A stretch of DNA of 64,000 nt from Desulfocurvus sp. (GTDB lineage Bacteria > Desulfobacterota > Desulfovibrionia > Desulfovibrionales > Desulfovibrionaceae). Both the position numbers and the translations under genes were made by a program. The stretch's first letter is position 1. Each line of letters starts with the position of its first letter. Under the pieces are notes generated by a model, which was not told where the DNA came from, made no database searches, and was given only the letters and a program-made list of their open reading frames with translations. The DNA lies in contig JAIMKR010000007.1 in NCBI GenBank assembly GCA_020692325.1, positions 62,001-126,000 of the forward strand, in the 5' to 3' direction. This document shows positions 16,591 to 24,927 of the stretch, one piece after another.

Positions 16591-17637
16591 TCAGGACCGA
16601 AACGAGTTCCGCAGCGTCCGCGCCCCATAGAGCGCCGCGCCGAAAAGCCCCAGGTTCTCATCCCTGTTCAGGCGCACGGCCATGCCGGAAAGCACGTCGC
16701 CGTAGGCCCGGCTGTTGCGGAACTCGGCCAGAAACGCCGGGTGCCGCACCAATTCCGGCGAACGCGCCGCCACACCGCCCGTCACCATGACGCCGGAGAG
16801 CGACAGCACGGCCAGGGCGTAGTTGCGCGCCGCCCGGCCGTAAAACCGCGCGAAGGTCTCCACCGTGCGAGGCGACTCCGCGAGTCGGGCCGGGACGTCC
16901 CTCGGGGCCACCTCCTCACCCGTGACATAGGAATACAACGACGCCAGCCCCGCGCCGGAAACCACGGCCTCCGCATGGCAGAAGGGAAGGTTCAGCGTAC
17001 GCCGCAGATGCTCGCCGAAGGCGTTCTCATCCCCGCCCACGAAGGGGAATCCGGCGTGGCCGGCCTCGGAGGGTGCGGCGATCCAGCCCCCCAGGCCGTC
17101 GGGCACCAGCGCGCAGTGCCCCAGGCCCGTACCCGCGCCGATGACCGCCGCCACGCCCTCCGGCAGATCCGCCCGGCGGGGCTGGAGCGTCAAAGCGTTA
17201 TCGGCCGCGGGGCTCTTGCTTCCGTAGGCCTGCGCCGCGAAGTCGTTCACCAGCGCCGCGTGGACGAAGCCGAAAGCCACGGCGTCACGCACGTCCACGC
17301 TCCAGGCGATATTGGGCGGCCGGCAGAAGCCCCCGCGCACCGCGCCGGCCACGGCGAACACGCCCAGCCGGCAGCGCTCCGGGACGAACTCCGGCGCGGC
17401 GGCGAAAGCGTGAGCGAGCAGATCGGGAAAGCCGGAGGCCGCCGCCGTGGGCAGGGACAGCGTGCGCAAAACACGCGGCGCGGGCGCGGAGCCAGGCGGT
17501 GTGGCCGATGGGATCGTGGGATGGCCCGGCGGGGAGGATGACGCGGGGGGAGTCGCCGGGGGGGCGGCGTCGAGGGTGAAGAAACCGATGCGGCTGGTGG
17601 TGCCGCCGATGTCCGCCGCGAAAAGATAGCGTTCCAT
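16591..17637 (-). CDS. glk: glucokinase (Glk/ROK-like sugar kinase)
   Basis: This 348-aa protein begins with ADIGGTTSRIGF, the phosphate-1 motif. It then has VNDFAAQAYG (catalytic Asp near residue 130), AVIGAGTGLG (about 165-174) and EAGH...FVGGDE, as in bacterial glucokinases. It phosphorylates glucose with ATP. Residues about 26-55 are a Pro/Ser/Ala-rich insert that normal Glk lacks; it lies in the loop after the second strand and probably does not disturb the core. Downstream lie gpt and the BMP importer on the same strand. Confidence 0.82.
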   Translation of the reverse strand: MERYLFAADIGGTTSRIGFFTLDAAPPATPPASSSPPGHPTIPSATPPGSAPAPRVLRTLSLPTAAASGFPDLLAHAFAAAPEFVPERCRLGVFAVAGAVRGGFCRPPNIAWSVDVRDAVAFGFVHAALVNDFAAQAYGSKSPAADNALTLQPRRADLPEGVAAVIGAGTGLGHCALVPDGLGGWIAAPSEAGHAGFPFVGGDENAFGEHLRRTLNLPFCHAEAVVSGAGLASLYSYVTGEEVAPRDVPARLAESPRTVETFARFYGRAARNYALAVLSLSGVMVTGGVAARSPELVRHPAFLAEFRNSRAYGDVLSGMAVRLNRDENLGLFGAALYGARTLRNSFRS

Positions 17638-17859
17638 GAGGCCCTCCCCGCCCCATCGCATAGCAGCGCGCGCGGCCGGCGGTCAACTCGCGACGTCGAG
17701 AACCGGACGCGTCGGGAGAGTGGAGGAAGCGACGCGGGACGCCGGCAAACGCCGCCCCCCGTCGCATGACGTTCCGACCGCCCATCGCTTGGCCTGGAGG
17801 AAGGGGGACCGGCCGGGAAGAACCGCCCGATTGGCCAACGCCCCCGTCCAGCTGGGACG

Positions 17860-17887
17860 AAAAAGCCAGCGAGTCGCCCCGCTGGCT
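17860..17887 (-). terminator. terminator after motAB-like operon
   Basis: On the minus strand, AGCCAGCG (17887-17880) and its complement (17871-17864) form a stem followed by TTTTT (plus-strand A run 17860-17864). It lies about 100 bp past the motA-like stop. The rest of 17638-17987 holds no gene I can support and presumably includes the glk promoter. Confidence 0.65.
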
Positions 17888-17987
17888 CAATGAAGACGTT
17901 TTTCATCGACTTCGACTGGCGTCATCCGACAAACCGCCAATCGACCGAAGGGGACAGGTCGTGGGCAGCGTCCCGCGCCCCAGACCG

Positions 17988-19124
17988 TTAGCCCATATGG
18001 GCCGCAACCAGCGGAGCCAGCCGCAGGCCCTGGCCGCCCGGCACCTCGCGCGGGGGGGGCATGGGCACGGCGTCGTTGAAGGCCACGGCGGCCGGCGGGG
18101 CGACGAGGGTGGGCGCGGCCTTCCTCCCGGGCCTAGCGGAACCGTTCGTCCGCTCTGGCCGGATACTCCGGGTGGAATCGGTCCGGGCGGTCCCGGTCCG
18201 GGCGGGGCTGACTGCCCCGGTATTGGCGGCGGGCGAGTCGGCGGTCCCGGTCCGGGCGACCGGCGTGGTCAGTTCGATCGGCTCGGCCTGCTCGGGACCG
18301 GCGGCGGCCTCACGGGCGCGGCGCTGGCGGGTGATGTACTTCTTGGTGATGGCGCGCAAAAGCTCGGCCTTGCCGGCGCGCTCGGCCGGGGAGAGGAAGC
18401 TGGTGAGCTTCTTTTCCAGCCGGTGGGAATTCTGCTCCTTGGAGATGGCGATGACTCCCTCCATGATGAGCTTCTGATTGAGCATCTGCGCGCAGGTGTT
18501 GAAGTTGATGCTCTCGGCGATGGGCGCGAGGATCATGTTGGAGAGGACCACGCCGTACAGGGTGGAGACGAAGGCCACGGGAATGCTGGAGACCAGCGCC
18601 TGGGTGTTGTCGATGCCGGAAAGCAGGCCGATGAGCCCGATGACGCTGCCGGCCACGCCGAACGCGGGCGCGGCCTTGGCCAGGGTCTGGAACACGCGCT
18701 CGCTCTGCTGGCGGCGGTCGCGGAAGAAAGCCATCTCGGTGTTCAGGAACTCGCGGATGTCGCGCTCCTTGTAATTGTCCACCAAAAAGGCCACGGCGTT
18801 GCGCAGGAAGGGATCGGCGATTTTTTGACGCACGTTTTCCAGCGAGAGCATCCCCTCCACGCGCGACTTGACGGAGAGTTCGAGCAGAATGCGCACGATG
18901 TCGTCCGGGGTGCGGCGGCGCTCCGTGTACACGCTACGCGCCACGATAAAGGCGGTGCGGATGCGCTCGTACGGATAGCTCATGAACAGGGCGGTGAACA
19001 GCCCGGCCGTGACGATGAGGAAGGCGCCCAGGTTCCAATAGACCTGAACCCCGCCGCTGAGGCAGAAGCCTCCGACGAAGATGGCGGCGCATATGAGCAC
19101 GCCCAGCATGTTCTTCTTGCTCAT
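17988..19124 (-). CDS. MotA-like stator subunit with long C-terminal extension
   Basis: This 378-aa MotA/PomA-type protein has two N-terminal helices, a cytoplasmic loop, and helices 3-4 (about residues 150-215) with APAFGVAGSVIGLIG and VAFVSTLYGVVLSN, including the conserved prolines. The core ends near residue 265. A further ~110 residues of Ala/Pro/Thr/Arg-rich, low-complexity sequence with a repeated ARTGTA motif is unusual for MotA. It pairs with the MotB-like protein encoded 11 bp upstream, forming a proton-driven stator for flagella or another rotary complex. Confidence 0.82.
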   Translation of the reverse strand: MSKKNMLGVLICAAIFVGGFCLSGGVQVYWNLGAFLIVTAGLFTALFMSYPYERIRTAFIVARSVYTERRRTPDDIVRILLELSVKSRVEGMLSLENVRQKIADPFLRNAVAFLVDNYKERDIREFLNTEMAFFRDRRQQSERVFQTLAKAAPAFGVAGSVIGLIGLLSGIDNTQALVSSIPVAFVSTLYGVVLSNMILAPIAESINFNTCAQMLNQKLIMEGVIAISKEQNSHRLEKKLTSFLSPAERAGKAELLRAITKKYITRQRRAREAAAGPEQAEPIELTTPVARTGTADSPAANTGAVSPARTGTARTDSTRSIRPERTNGSARPGRKAAPTLVAPPAAVAFNDAVPMPPPREVPGGQGLRLAPLVAAHMG

Positions 19125-19135
19125 GTCGTTTCCCC

Positions 19136-19879
19136 CTAGATGTCAGTCAGGACGAGCACTTCGACCCGGCGGTTACGCTTGTCCGCGTCGGCGGACGCGC
19201 CCGGGACCTCCGGCTGGAAGCTGCCGCGCCCGGTGACCATGAACCGCCTTGGGTCCAAGTGCGCGGTCTTGATGAAATATTCGGCCACGCTGGCCGCGCG
19301 CGCGGCTGAGAGCGCCAGCCCCTGCTCGGGCGTCGAGGTCTCGTCGGCGGCGCAGTGGCCCACCACCAGCACCGCGCCGGTGCTCACGCGCAGAATCTCG
19401 GCGATGCGTCCCAGGTAGCGGTCGCTGCCGGAAAGCAGATGATCGCCGCCGGCGTTGAAGAACAGGCCGCCGCGCAGAAACACGCGCACCTGCCGGTCGG
19501 TCTCGCGCATGATGGAGATGCCCAGATTGTCGGAGCGGTAATAGGTCTCCCGAACGGGCGCACCCTTGGCGGCGGGATCGTTCCTCGCGGCCCCGTTCAC
19601 GGGATCGTTCAGCTGGCCCATGAAGGCCTGACCGGGATCCGGCGGAGCCTTGGTCGCGGCCTCGCGCACCACGGGGGGCTGGGCCTTGACGGGGACGGGC
19701 ACGCGCTTCTCGTGGCCGTTCGTGTAGATGAACAGCAGCGCGAACACGATGAACATGATCATCATCAGGTCCGACCACGGCACCGACCACTCGGCGAAAT
19801 TGCCGCCGCCGGATGCGCGCCGCGTGAAGTCCTCGCCGAGGAAGCCGTCGTCCCTGCCGTATCGATCGCCATTGCCCAT
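19136..19879 (-). CDS. MotB/OmpA-like stator subunit
   Basis: This 247-aa protein has a single helix (about residues 35-55) that begins with PWSDLMMIMF; the Asp is the conserved proton-carrying residue. A Pro-rich linker follows, then an OmpA peptidoglycan-binding domain (about 135-245) with GHCAADET and LSAARAASVAEYF. ATG 19879 has GGAG upstream. It is the first gene of the stator pair. No flagellar genes are visible nearby. Confidence 0.85.
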   Translation of the reverse strand: MGNGDRYGRDDGFLGEDFTRRASGGGNFAEWSVPWSDLMMIMFIVFALLFIYTNGHEKRVPVPVKAQPPVVREAATKAPPDPGQAFMGQLNDPVNGAARNDPAAKGAPVRETYYRSDNLGISIMRETDRQVRVFLRGGLFFNAGGDHLLSGSDRYLGRIAEILRVSTGAVLVVGHCAADETSTPEQGLALSAARAASVAEYFIKTAHLDPRRFMVTGRGSFQPEVPGASADADKRNRRVEVLVLTDI

Positions 19880-20097
19880 GGAACATCTCCGCTGCGTCTG
19901 CCGGACCGGGGTGTTCCGGACCGTGCCCCCTTCCCTAAGCAAATACCCTGCCAAGGCCGGCATCGCCTGGGATGACGCGGGCCGGTTACAGGCAAAAAGC
20001 TCCAGCCCGACGACCGCCGGCGGAAACCCGACGCACCGCGCCCGGCACTTTTGGCCGCCGCATTGACTCCACCGACGATTGACGGCACAAACCGGCC

Positions 20098-20754
20098 ATG
20101 ACCAACGCATTCCTGCCGCCGGCCGGGCCCGGCGCCTACGAGACACTTTCCGCCCTGGTGCTCGCCAGCGGTTCGCCCCGGCGGGGCGAGCTGCTCCGCG
20201 CCCTGGGGCTAAGCTTCGAAACCTGCCCCAGCACCACCCCCGAACCGCCCCCCGGCGCGGCCGAATCCCCGGAGGCCTACGCCCGGCGCATGGCCCGGCA
20301 GAAGACTCTGGACGTGGCCGCGCTGTACCCCACGGCCGCAGTGCTCGGCGCGGACACCATCGTGGCCCTGCCGGACGGCGACGGCGCGGGCTTCGTGCTG
20401 GGCAAACCGGTCGACGAGGCCGACGCGGTGCGGATGCTCTCGCTGCTCTCCGGCCGCACGCACCAGGTGGTGACGGGCTGCTGTCTGACACTGCCGAACC
20501 TCGCCGAACCGGCCTGCTTCTCCGTGATCACCGAGGTGGAAATGCGCGCGAGCACGACGGACGAGTTGTCCGCCTACGCCGCCACGGGCGAATGCATGGA
20601 CAAGGCGGGTGCCTACGCCATCCAGGGCATGGGCGCGTTCCTGGTGGAACGCATCCACGGCTCGTACACCAACGTGGTGGGACTGCCGGTGACGCAGTGC
20701 CTGGACATGCTGCGGGCGAGCGGGATCATCGCGCCGCGCGGAATCGGGAGGTAG
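20098..20754 (+). CDS. maf: Maf-family nucleoside triphosphate pyrophosphatase
   Basis: This 218-aa protein has the Maf signature LASGSPRRGELL (about residues 22-33), the later GADTIVAL (about 83-90) and GKPVDEADAVRML. Maf proteins hydrolyse dTTP, UTP or modified nucleotides to monophosphates. The first ~18 residues are an extra Pro/Gly-rich leader before the first strand; no better start is evident. The methyltransferase gene starts 2 bp after its stop. Confidence 0.9.
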   Translation: MTNAFLPPAGPGAYETLSALVLASGSPRRGELLRALGLSFETCPSTTPEPPPGAAESPEAYARRMARQKTLDVAALYPTAAVLGADTIVALPDGDGAGFVLGKPVDEADAVRMLSLLSGRTHQVVTGCCLTLPNLAEPACFSVITEVEMRASTTDELSAYAATGECMDKAGAYAIQGMGAFLVERIHGSYTNVVGLPVTQCLDMLRASGIIAPRGIGR

Positions 20755-20756
20755 CG

Positions 20757-21377
20757 ATGGGCGACTATTTCGCAAAGGCCGCGGCCACGTGGGATGAAAA
20801 CCCCGTGCGCGCGACCATGAGCCAGGCCTTTTACGAGCGGGTGCTCGCCGAGCTGCCGGACATCGCGGGCAAGACCGTGCTGGAGTTCGGTTGCGGCACG
20901 GGCTCGCTGGGCCTCAGGCTCGGCCTGGACCACGGCGCGCGCATGATCTTCCTCGACGCCTCCCCGGCCATGTTCGCGGTGCTGCGCCAGCGCATAAGCG
21001 AATCGGGCATCCGGGACGCGCGGACGTTCCTGGGCGACCTCTCCGCCCTGCCCAAGCCGACCCCGGCGGTGGACGCCATCGTCTCGGGCATGGCCATGCA
21101 TCACGTGGCCGACGTGCCGGGCGTCTTTCGCGGCTTCCGCCGCCTGCTGCCCCCCGGCGGCCGCATCGTGCTTTCGGACCTCGTCACCGAGGACGGCAGC
21201 TTCCACGGCGACGCCCCGGCCGAGCACAACGGCTTCGACCCCGACGCGCTGGCGGCCGACCTGACCGCGAGCGGCTTCGACGCGGCCGCGCCGCGCGTGT
21301 TCCATGTGCTGCGCAGGTCCGTGGCCGGCGGCGAGCGCGACTTCCCAATCTTCCTCCTCGCCGGTCGGGCGATCTGA
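20757..21377 (+). CDS. SAM-dependent methyltransferase, class I
   Basis: This 206-aa Rossmann methyltransferase has motif I VLEFGCGTGSLG (about residues 40-51), acidic motif II LDASPAM and the post-motif block GGRIVLSDLV. It is of the Methyltransf_11/25 type; substrate unknown. Start ATG 20757 lies 2 bp after the maf stop with GGGAGG upstream, so the pair is likely coupled. Confidence 0.85.
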   Translation: MGDYFAKAAATWDENPVRATMSQAFYERVLAELPDIAGKTVLEFGCGTGSLGLRLGLDHGARMIFLDASPAMFAVLRQRISESGIRDARTFLGDLSALPKPTPAVDAIVSGMAMHHVADVPGVFRGFRRLLPPGGRIVLSDLVTEDGSFHGDAPAEHNGFDPDALAADLTASGFDAAAPRVFHVLRRSVAGGERDFPIFLLAGRAI

Positions 21378-21415
21378 CCACCCCGGCGCGAACGGTCCCG
21401 GCCGAACCCGCGAAC

Positions 21416-22036
21416 ATGCCCTCCCTGTCGAACAAAACCACCGCGACAAGCCTGAAGAGCGCGCCCGACACGCTGAACGCGCAAGACTCGACGAGCACGC
21501 CCGACACGGCGGCGCGGGAAGTCCACAACGCGCTCCTCGCCCTGGCCGAGCGCTCCGGCGCGCCCTTCTCCGTGCTGAAACACACGCCCGCGCGCACCAT
21601 CGACGACGCGCGCGCCAGCCTGGACATCGACGTGACGCGCATCGTCAAGACCATCGCCTTCGCCGCGCGCCCAGCGCGAACGGTCCCGACCACGGATGAC
21701 GACCGGCTGGTGCTGGCGGCCCTGCGCGGCACGCGTCGCGTGGACTACGCCAAGCTCGCGGGACTTCTCGGCATGAGCCGACGCGACCTGCGGCCCCTTG
21801 CGCCCGGGGAGGTGCTGGACCGTCTGGGAGTGGCCCCGGGCGGAGTCTCGCCCCTGTTGCCCGCCGCCATGGAATTGACGGGCGCGCTGGTCCTCATGGA
21901 CGAGGACGCGCTGACCATCACGCCGGCCACATACAGCGGTCTGGCCCGGCCGGACCGCACGCTCGTCATGGCGGCGACCGACCTGACGCGGCTTTCCGGC
22001 GCGCGCGTGGGCGCGTTCTCCAAGTCATCGGCGTGA
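21416..22036 (+). CDS. YbaK/EbsC-family aminoacyl-tRNA deacylase
   Basis: This 206-aa protein has a YbaK domain from about residue 35: KHTPARTIDDA, VTRIVKTIAF (with the conserved lysine), RVDYAKLAGLLGMSR and GGVSPLLP. Family members hydrolyse mischarged tRNAs in trans, mainly Cys-tRNA(Pro) or Ala-tRNA(Pro). The ~35-residue N-terminal Ser/Thr/Ala-rich leader and weak ribosome site make the start uncertain. Confidence 0.75.
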   Translation: MPSLSNKTTATSLKSAPDTLNAQDSTSTPDTAAREVHNALLALAERSGAPFSVLKHTPARTIDDARASLDIDVTRIVKTIAFAARPARTVPTTDDDRLVLAALRGTRRVDYAKLAGLLGMSRRDLRPLAPGEVLDRLGVAPGGVSPLLPAAMELTGALVLMDEDALTITPATYSGLARPDRTLVMAATDLTRLSGARVGAFSKSSA

Positions 22037-22160
22037 GGGAAAGAATCGCCCGGACTGGACGAATTGGCCGAGCTGGACGGATAGGCCAGCTTGAACGAAT
22101 CGGATGGCCGGGACGGACCGGACGATTCGCGGATGTCATCCCCGGCCGACAGCCCCGGCG

Positions 22161-22637
22161 TTATTTGTCCGGGGCGGAGCCGCGCTCGGGCAGCTCGCGG
22201 CGCACGGCCACGTCCAGACCCTTCCGCCGCAGTCGCTCCGCCACGCGGCCGGCCCGCGTGAGCGTGGGCAGCGTGGCCAGCACGAGCAGCGCCCGGCCGC
22301 TGGCGTCCCACACCCAGACATTTTCCGAAAGCAGCACCCCGGCCCCGCGCACGGTTTCGAGCAGGGCCTCGCGGGCGGCCTCGCGCGCGGCGAAATCATC
22401 GGGATCAAGCGCGGCGCCCACGGCCAGCACCCACCAGCCAAGCCCCGACGCATCGACGCCGTTCGCCGCGTCCAACCCGGACGCGAGAGCCACGGCCTCC
22501 TCCGGGCTCAGCCCGCGGACCGTCGCCTCGGCCAGCGTGTGGGCGCGCTCGGCCAGCGCCTCGACACGCCGGGCCAGCTCACTCCCGGAGGGCGGCCCCT
22601 CGGCAGGCGGCTCGGGGTGTCCAGGACCGTCGCTCAC
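22161..22637 (-). CDS. hypothetical protein coupled to znuB
   Basis: This 158-aa soluble Ala/Arg-rich protein has predicted long helices in the first half and an alternating beta-like second half (about residues 105-150); no cysteines and no motif I recognise. GTG start overlaps the znuB stop (GTGA at 22634-22637), so it is probably translated with the metal importer. Its role is unknown; an accessory of the transporter is inference. Confidence 0.55.
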   Translation of the reverse strand: MSDGPGHPEPPAEGPPSGSELARRVEALAERAHTLAEATVRGLSPEEAVALASGLDAANGVDASGLGWWVLAVGAALDPDDFAAREAAREALLETVRGAGVLLSENVWVWDASGRALLVLATLPTLTRAGRVAERLRRKGLDVAVRRELPERGSAPDK

Positions 22638-23506
22638 GCGACGCCGTCCTCCACGGACTGATGTCCGGCGCGGGCCGGACCGTCCGTTCCTCCTGGGGGC
22701 TCGGGCACGCGCCGCCGGGGCACGGCCAGCGCGGTGACGAAGCCGACGCAGGCCACGGCGATGATCGTCGCGCCGCAACTCAGGTCCAGCGTGTAGGACA
22801 GGTACAGGCCGACGGTGCAGAAGACGGCGCTCAGCACCGCCGCCATCAACATCATGCCCGGCAGCGAATGCGCCCGGCGCTCGGCGATGAACGGCGGGAT
22901 GGTCAGCAGCGCGATGACCAGGATCAACCCCACCACGCGGATGACCATGACCACGCACAGGGCGATCATGCCCATGAGCAGGAAGTGCAGAAAACGCACC
23001 GGCACCCCGCGCGAACGCGCGAAGTCGGCGTCGAAGCTCATGGCCAGCAGCCCGCGCGAGAACAGCGCCACAAGCAGCAACACCGCCGCGCACAGCACGG
23101 CCATGAGCCACAGGTCCGAGTCCGGCACGGCCAGGATGCTGCCAAACAGGTAACTCATGAGGTCGGCGTTGTAGCCCGGCGTCATGTCGATGAGGATGAT
23201 ACCCAGCGCCATGCCCGCAGCCCAGAGCACGCCGATGACCGTGTCCGCGCGCTCGCGGCTGGTCAGCGTCACGGCGGCCATGGCCATGGCCGAAAGGGTG
23301 GAGAAGCCGGCCGTCACCGGCAGCACGGGCAGACCGAAGTAAAAGGCCAGCCCGACCCCGCCGTAAGAGGCGTGGGCGATGCCACCGGCCAGGAAGACCA
23401 CGCGGTTCACCACCACCAGCGAGCCGATGACGCCGCAGATGAGGCTGGCCAGCAAACCCGCGTAAAGCGCGTTGCGGAAGAAATCGAACGTCAGGGCCTC
23501 AAGCAT
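22634..23506 (-). CDS. znuB: ZnuB/MntB-type metal ABC permease
   Basis: This 290-aa ABC-3 family permease has about eight helices and the family block GIAHASYGGVGL near residues 42-53. It also has IGVLWAAGMALGI and the DADFARSRG cytoplasmic loop (about 159-167). It imports Zn2+ or Mn2+ with the ATPase encoded upstream, overlapping by 8 bp. The C-terminus (about 265-290) is a polar tail. Confidence 0.87.
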   Translation of the reverse strand: MLEALTFDFFRNALYAGLLASLICGVIGSLVVVNRVVFLAGGIAHASYGGVGLAFYFGLPVLPVTAGFSTLSAMAMAAVTLTSRERADTVIGVLWAAGMALGIILIDMTPGYNADLMSYLFGSILAVPDSDLWLMAVLCAAVLLLVALFSRGLLAMSFDADFARSRGVPVRFLHFLLMGMIALCVVMVIRVVGLILVIALLTIPPFIAERRAHSLPGMMLMAAVLSAVFCTVGLYLSYTLDLSCGATIIAVACVGFVTALAVPRRRVPEPPGGTDGPARAGHQSVEDGVA

Positions 23507-24365
23507 GGCCGTCCTCCCCCTCGCCCGCGCCGTCGTCGCGCGCCGCGTCTTGTGAATGCCGGCCGCCGCAGCAGTCGGGATCGCCGTGGTCCAGCACCAC
23601 GCGATGCGGCACGGTCCCGTGGGCCAGCAGCTCCACCGGACAGCCAGCCATGAGGTCCGCCCCCGTGGCCTGGGCGAAGATGAGCGGGGTGAGCCGGCTG
23701 TCCATATGGTGGTGCAGGGTGCGGTTCACGCAGGCGATGGACTTCACGCAGCCATCCACCGTGGACATGTCGTGGCTGACCATGACGATGGTCATGTCGT
23801 GGTTGATGTCGGAGAGCAGCTGCATGAGTTCCTGCCGGCTGCGGCCGTCCACGCTGGCCGTGGGCTCGTCCAGCAGGAGCAGCTCCGGCCGGGAGACGAG
23901 GGCCCGGGCGATGAACACGCGCTGCCGCTGCCCGCCGGAAAGATCGGAGAGCCTGCGCTCGGCGTGGCCGGCCAGCCCCACGCGGGAGAGCGCGTCGAGG
24001 GCCAGCTCACGCTCGCGGCGGCGCTTGGCCGGGCTGCGCAGGCAGGACAACCCGGGCTCCACCAGGCCTGTCTGCACGGCCCCGAGCACCGTGATGGGGA
24101 AATTCGCGGAGACCTCCGTGAACTGCGGCAGGAAGCCGATGCGCCCGCCCGCCTGTCCCGGCGGCAGGCCCAGCACGCGGATGACGCCGCCGCCGGGTTT
24201 GAGCAGGCCGAGCAACAGCCGCAGCAGCGTGGACTTGCCACCGCCGTTGGGGCCCAGCACGGCCAGGAAGTCGCCGGCGGGCAGTGTCAGATTCACCTGA
24301 TCCAGCACGCGCGCGCCGTCGTAGGCAAACCACATGTCGGAAATTTCTATGGCCGGAGTATCCAA
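23499..24365 (-). CDS. znuC: ZnuC/MntA-type metal ABC ATPase
   Basis: This 288-aa ATPase has Walker A GPNGGGKST (about residues 36-44), signature LSGGQRQR, Walker B LLLLDEPTA and an H-loop VSHD. TTG at 24365 is chosen because GGGAGG lies 6 bp upstream and translation begins right at the family start; an in-frame ATG at 24413 would add 16 residues without a good ribosome site. The C-terminal ~55 residues carry several His, Cys and Asp (DPDCCGGRH), suggesting metal sensing or binding. No substrate-binding protein is encoded here. Confidence 0.85.
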   Translation of the reverse strand: MDTPAIEISDMWFAYDGARVLDQVNLTLPAGDFLAVLGPNGGGKSTLLRLLLGLLKPGGGVIRVLGLPPGQAGGRIGFLPQFTEVSANFPITVLGAVQTGLVEPGLSCLRSPAKRRRERELALDALSRVGLAGHAERRLSDLSGGQRQRVFIARALVSRPELLLLDEPTASVDGRSRQELMQLLSDINHDMTIVMVSHDMSTVDGCVKSIACVNRTLHHHMDSRLTPLIFAQATGADLMAGCPVELLAHGTVPHRVVLDHGDPDCCGGRHSQDAARDDGAGEGEDGHA

Positions 24366-24483
24366 AAAACGCCTCCCGGAAATTCGCTCGCGCAAGGCCG
24401 ACCGGATCCCCAAAAAGCCGGGGGAGCCGAAAAGGCCGAAGGCCCCCGCGCGTCCACGCGCTGTGTACAGCCCGCGCGGGCAG

Positions 24484-24502
24484 GATGCAACTGTTTTGCA
24501 TC
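24484..24502. promoter_or_regulatory. Zur-like operator palindrome
   Basis: GATGCAA-N5-TTGCATC, a perfect 7-bp inverted repeat in the 214-bp region between the metal importer (minus) and the SemiSWEET gene (plus). It sits about 120 bp before the znuC start. Size and symmetry fit a Fur/Zur-family site; assigning it to Zur is inference from the zinc-type importer. Confidence 0.5.
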
Positions 24503-24579
24503 GCCGACGTCCGGCGCGCCGATAAGCCGTTGCCCCCCATGGAGCCCTGGGCTATCATCCCCGCATACCCGGAGTCGTC

Positions 24580-24927
24580 ATGGAACTGAATCCCGCCGAA
24601 TACGTCGGCCTGGCCGCGGGCCTGCTGACCACCGCAGCATACGTGCCGCAAGTGTACAAGACCTGGCGCAGCAAGTCGGCGGGCGACGTTTCGCTCGCCA
24701 TGTTCCTGGCCATGGCGCTAGGCCTGTTCCTGTGGCTGGTGTACGGCGTGCTGCTGCGCGCGCCCTCGGTCATCATCGCCAACGGCGTGAGCCTGGCGCT
24801 CGTCGTGTGGATGCTGCGGATGAAAATCCGCCACGTCATGGCCCAGCGGGCCGACCGCGTGGTGGAACGCGCCAGACGCGCCGCCGGACGCCACGCCTCC
24901 GGCCCGGACCCGTCCCCCAAGCCCTAG
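24580..24927 (+). CDS. SemiSWEET (MtN3/PQ-loop) sugar transporter
   Basis: This 115-aa protein has three hydrophobic helices in about the first 88 residues and a PQ-loop signature: YVPQVYKTWRSKSAGDVS spans about residues 22-39. Bacterial SemiSWEETs are three-helix half transporters that dimerise and carry sugars. The last ~30 residues form a basic tail. Its TAG stop and the convergent cobyrinate synthase stop share the same CTAG at 24924-24927. Confidence 0.85.
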   Translation: MELNPAEYVGLAAGLLTTAAYVPQVYKTWRSKSAGDVSLAMFLAMALGLFLWLVYGVLLRAPSVIIANGVSLALVVWMLRMKIRHVMAQRADRVVERARRAAGRHASGPDPSPKP

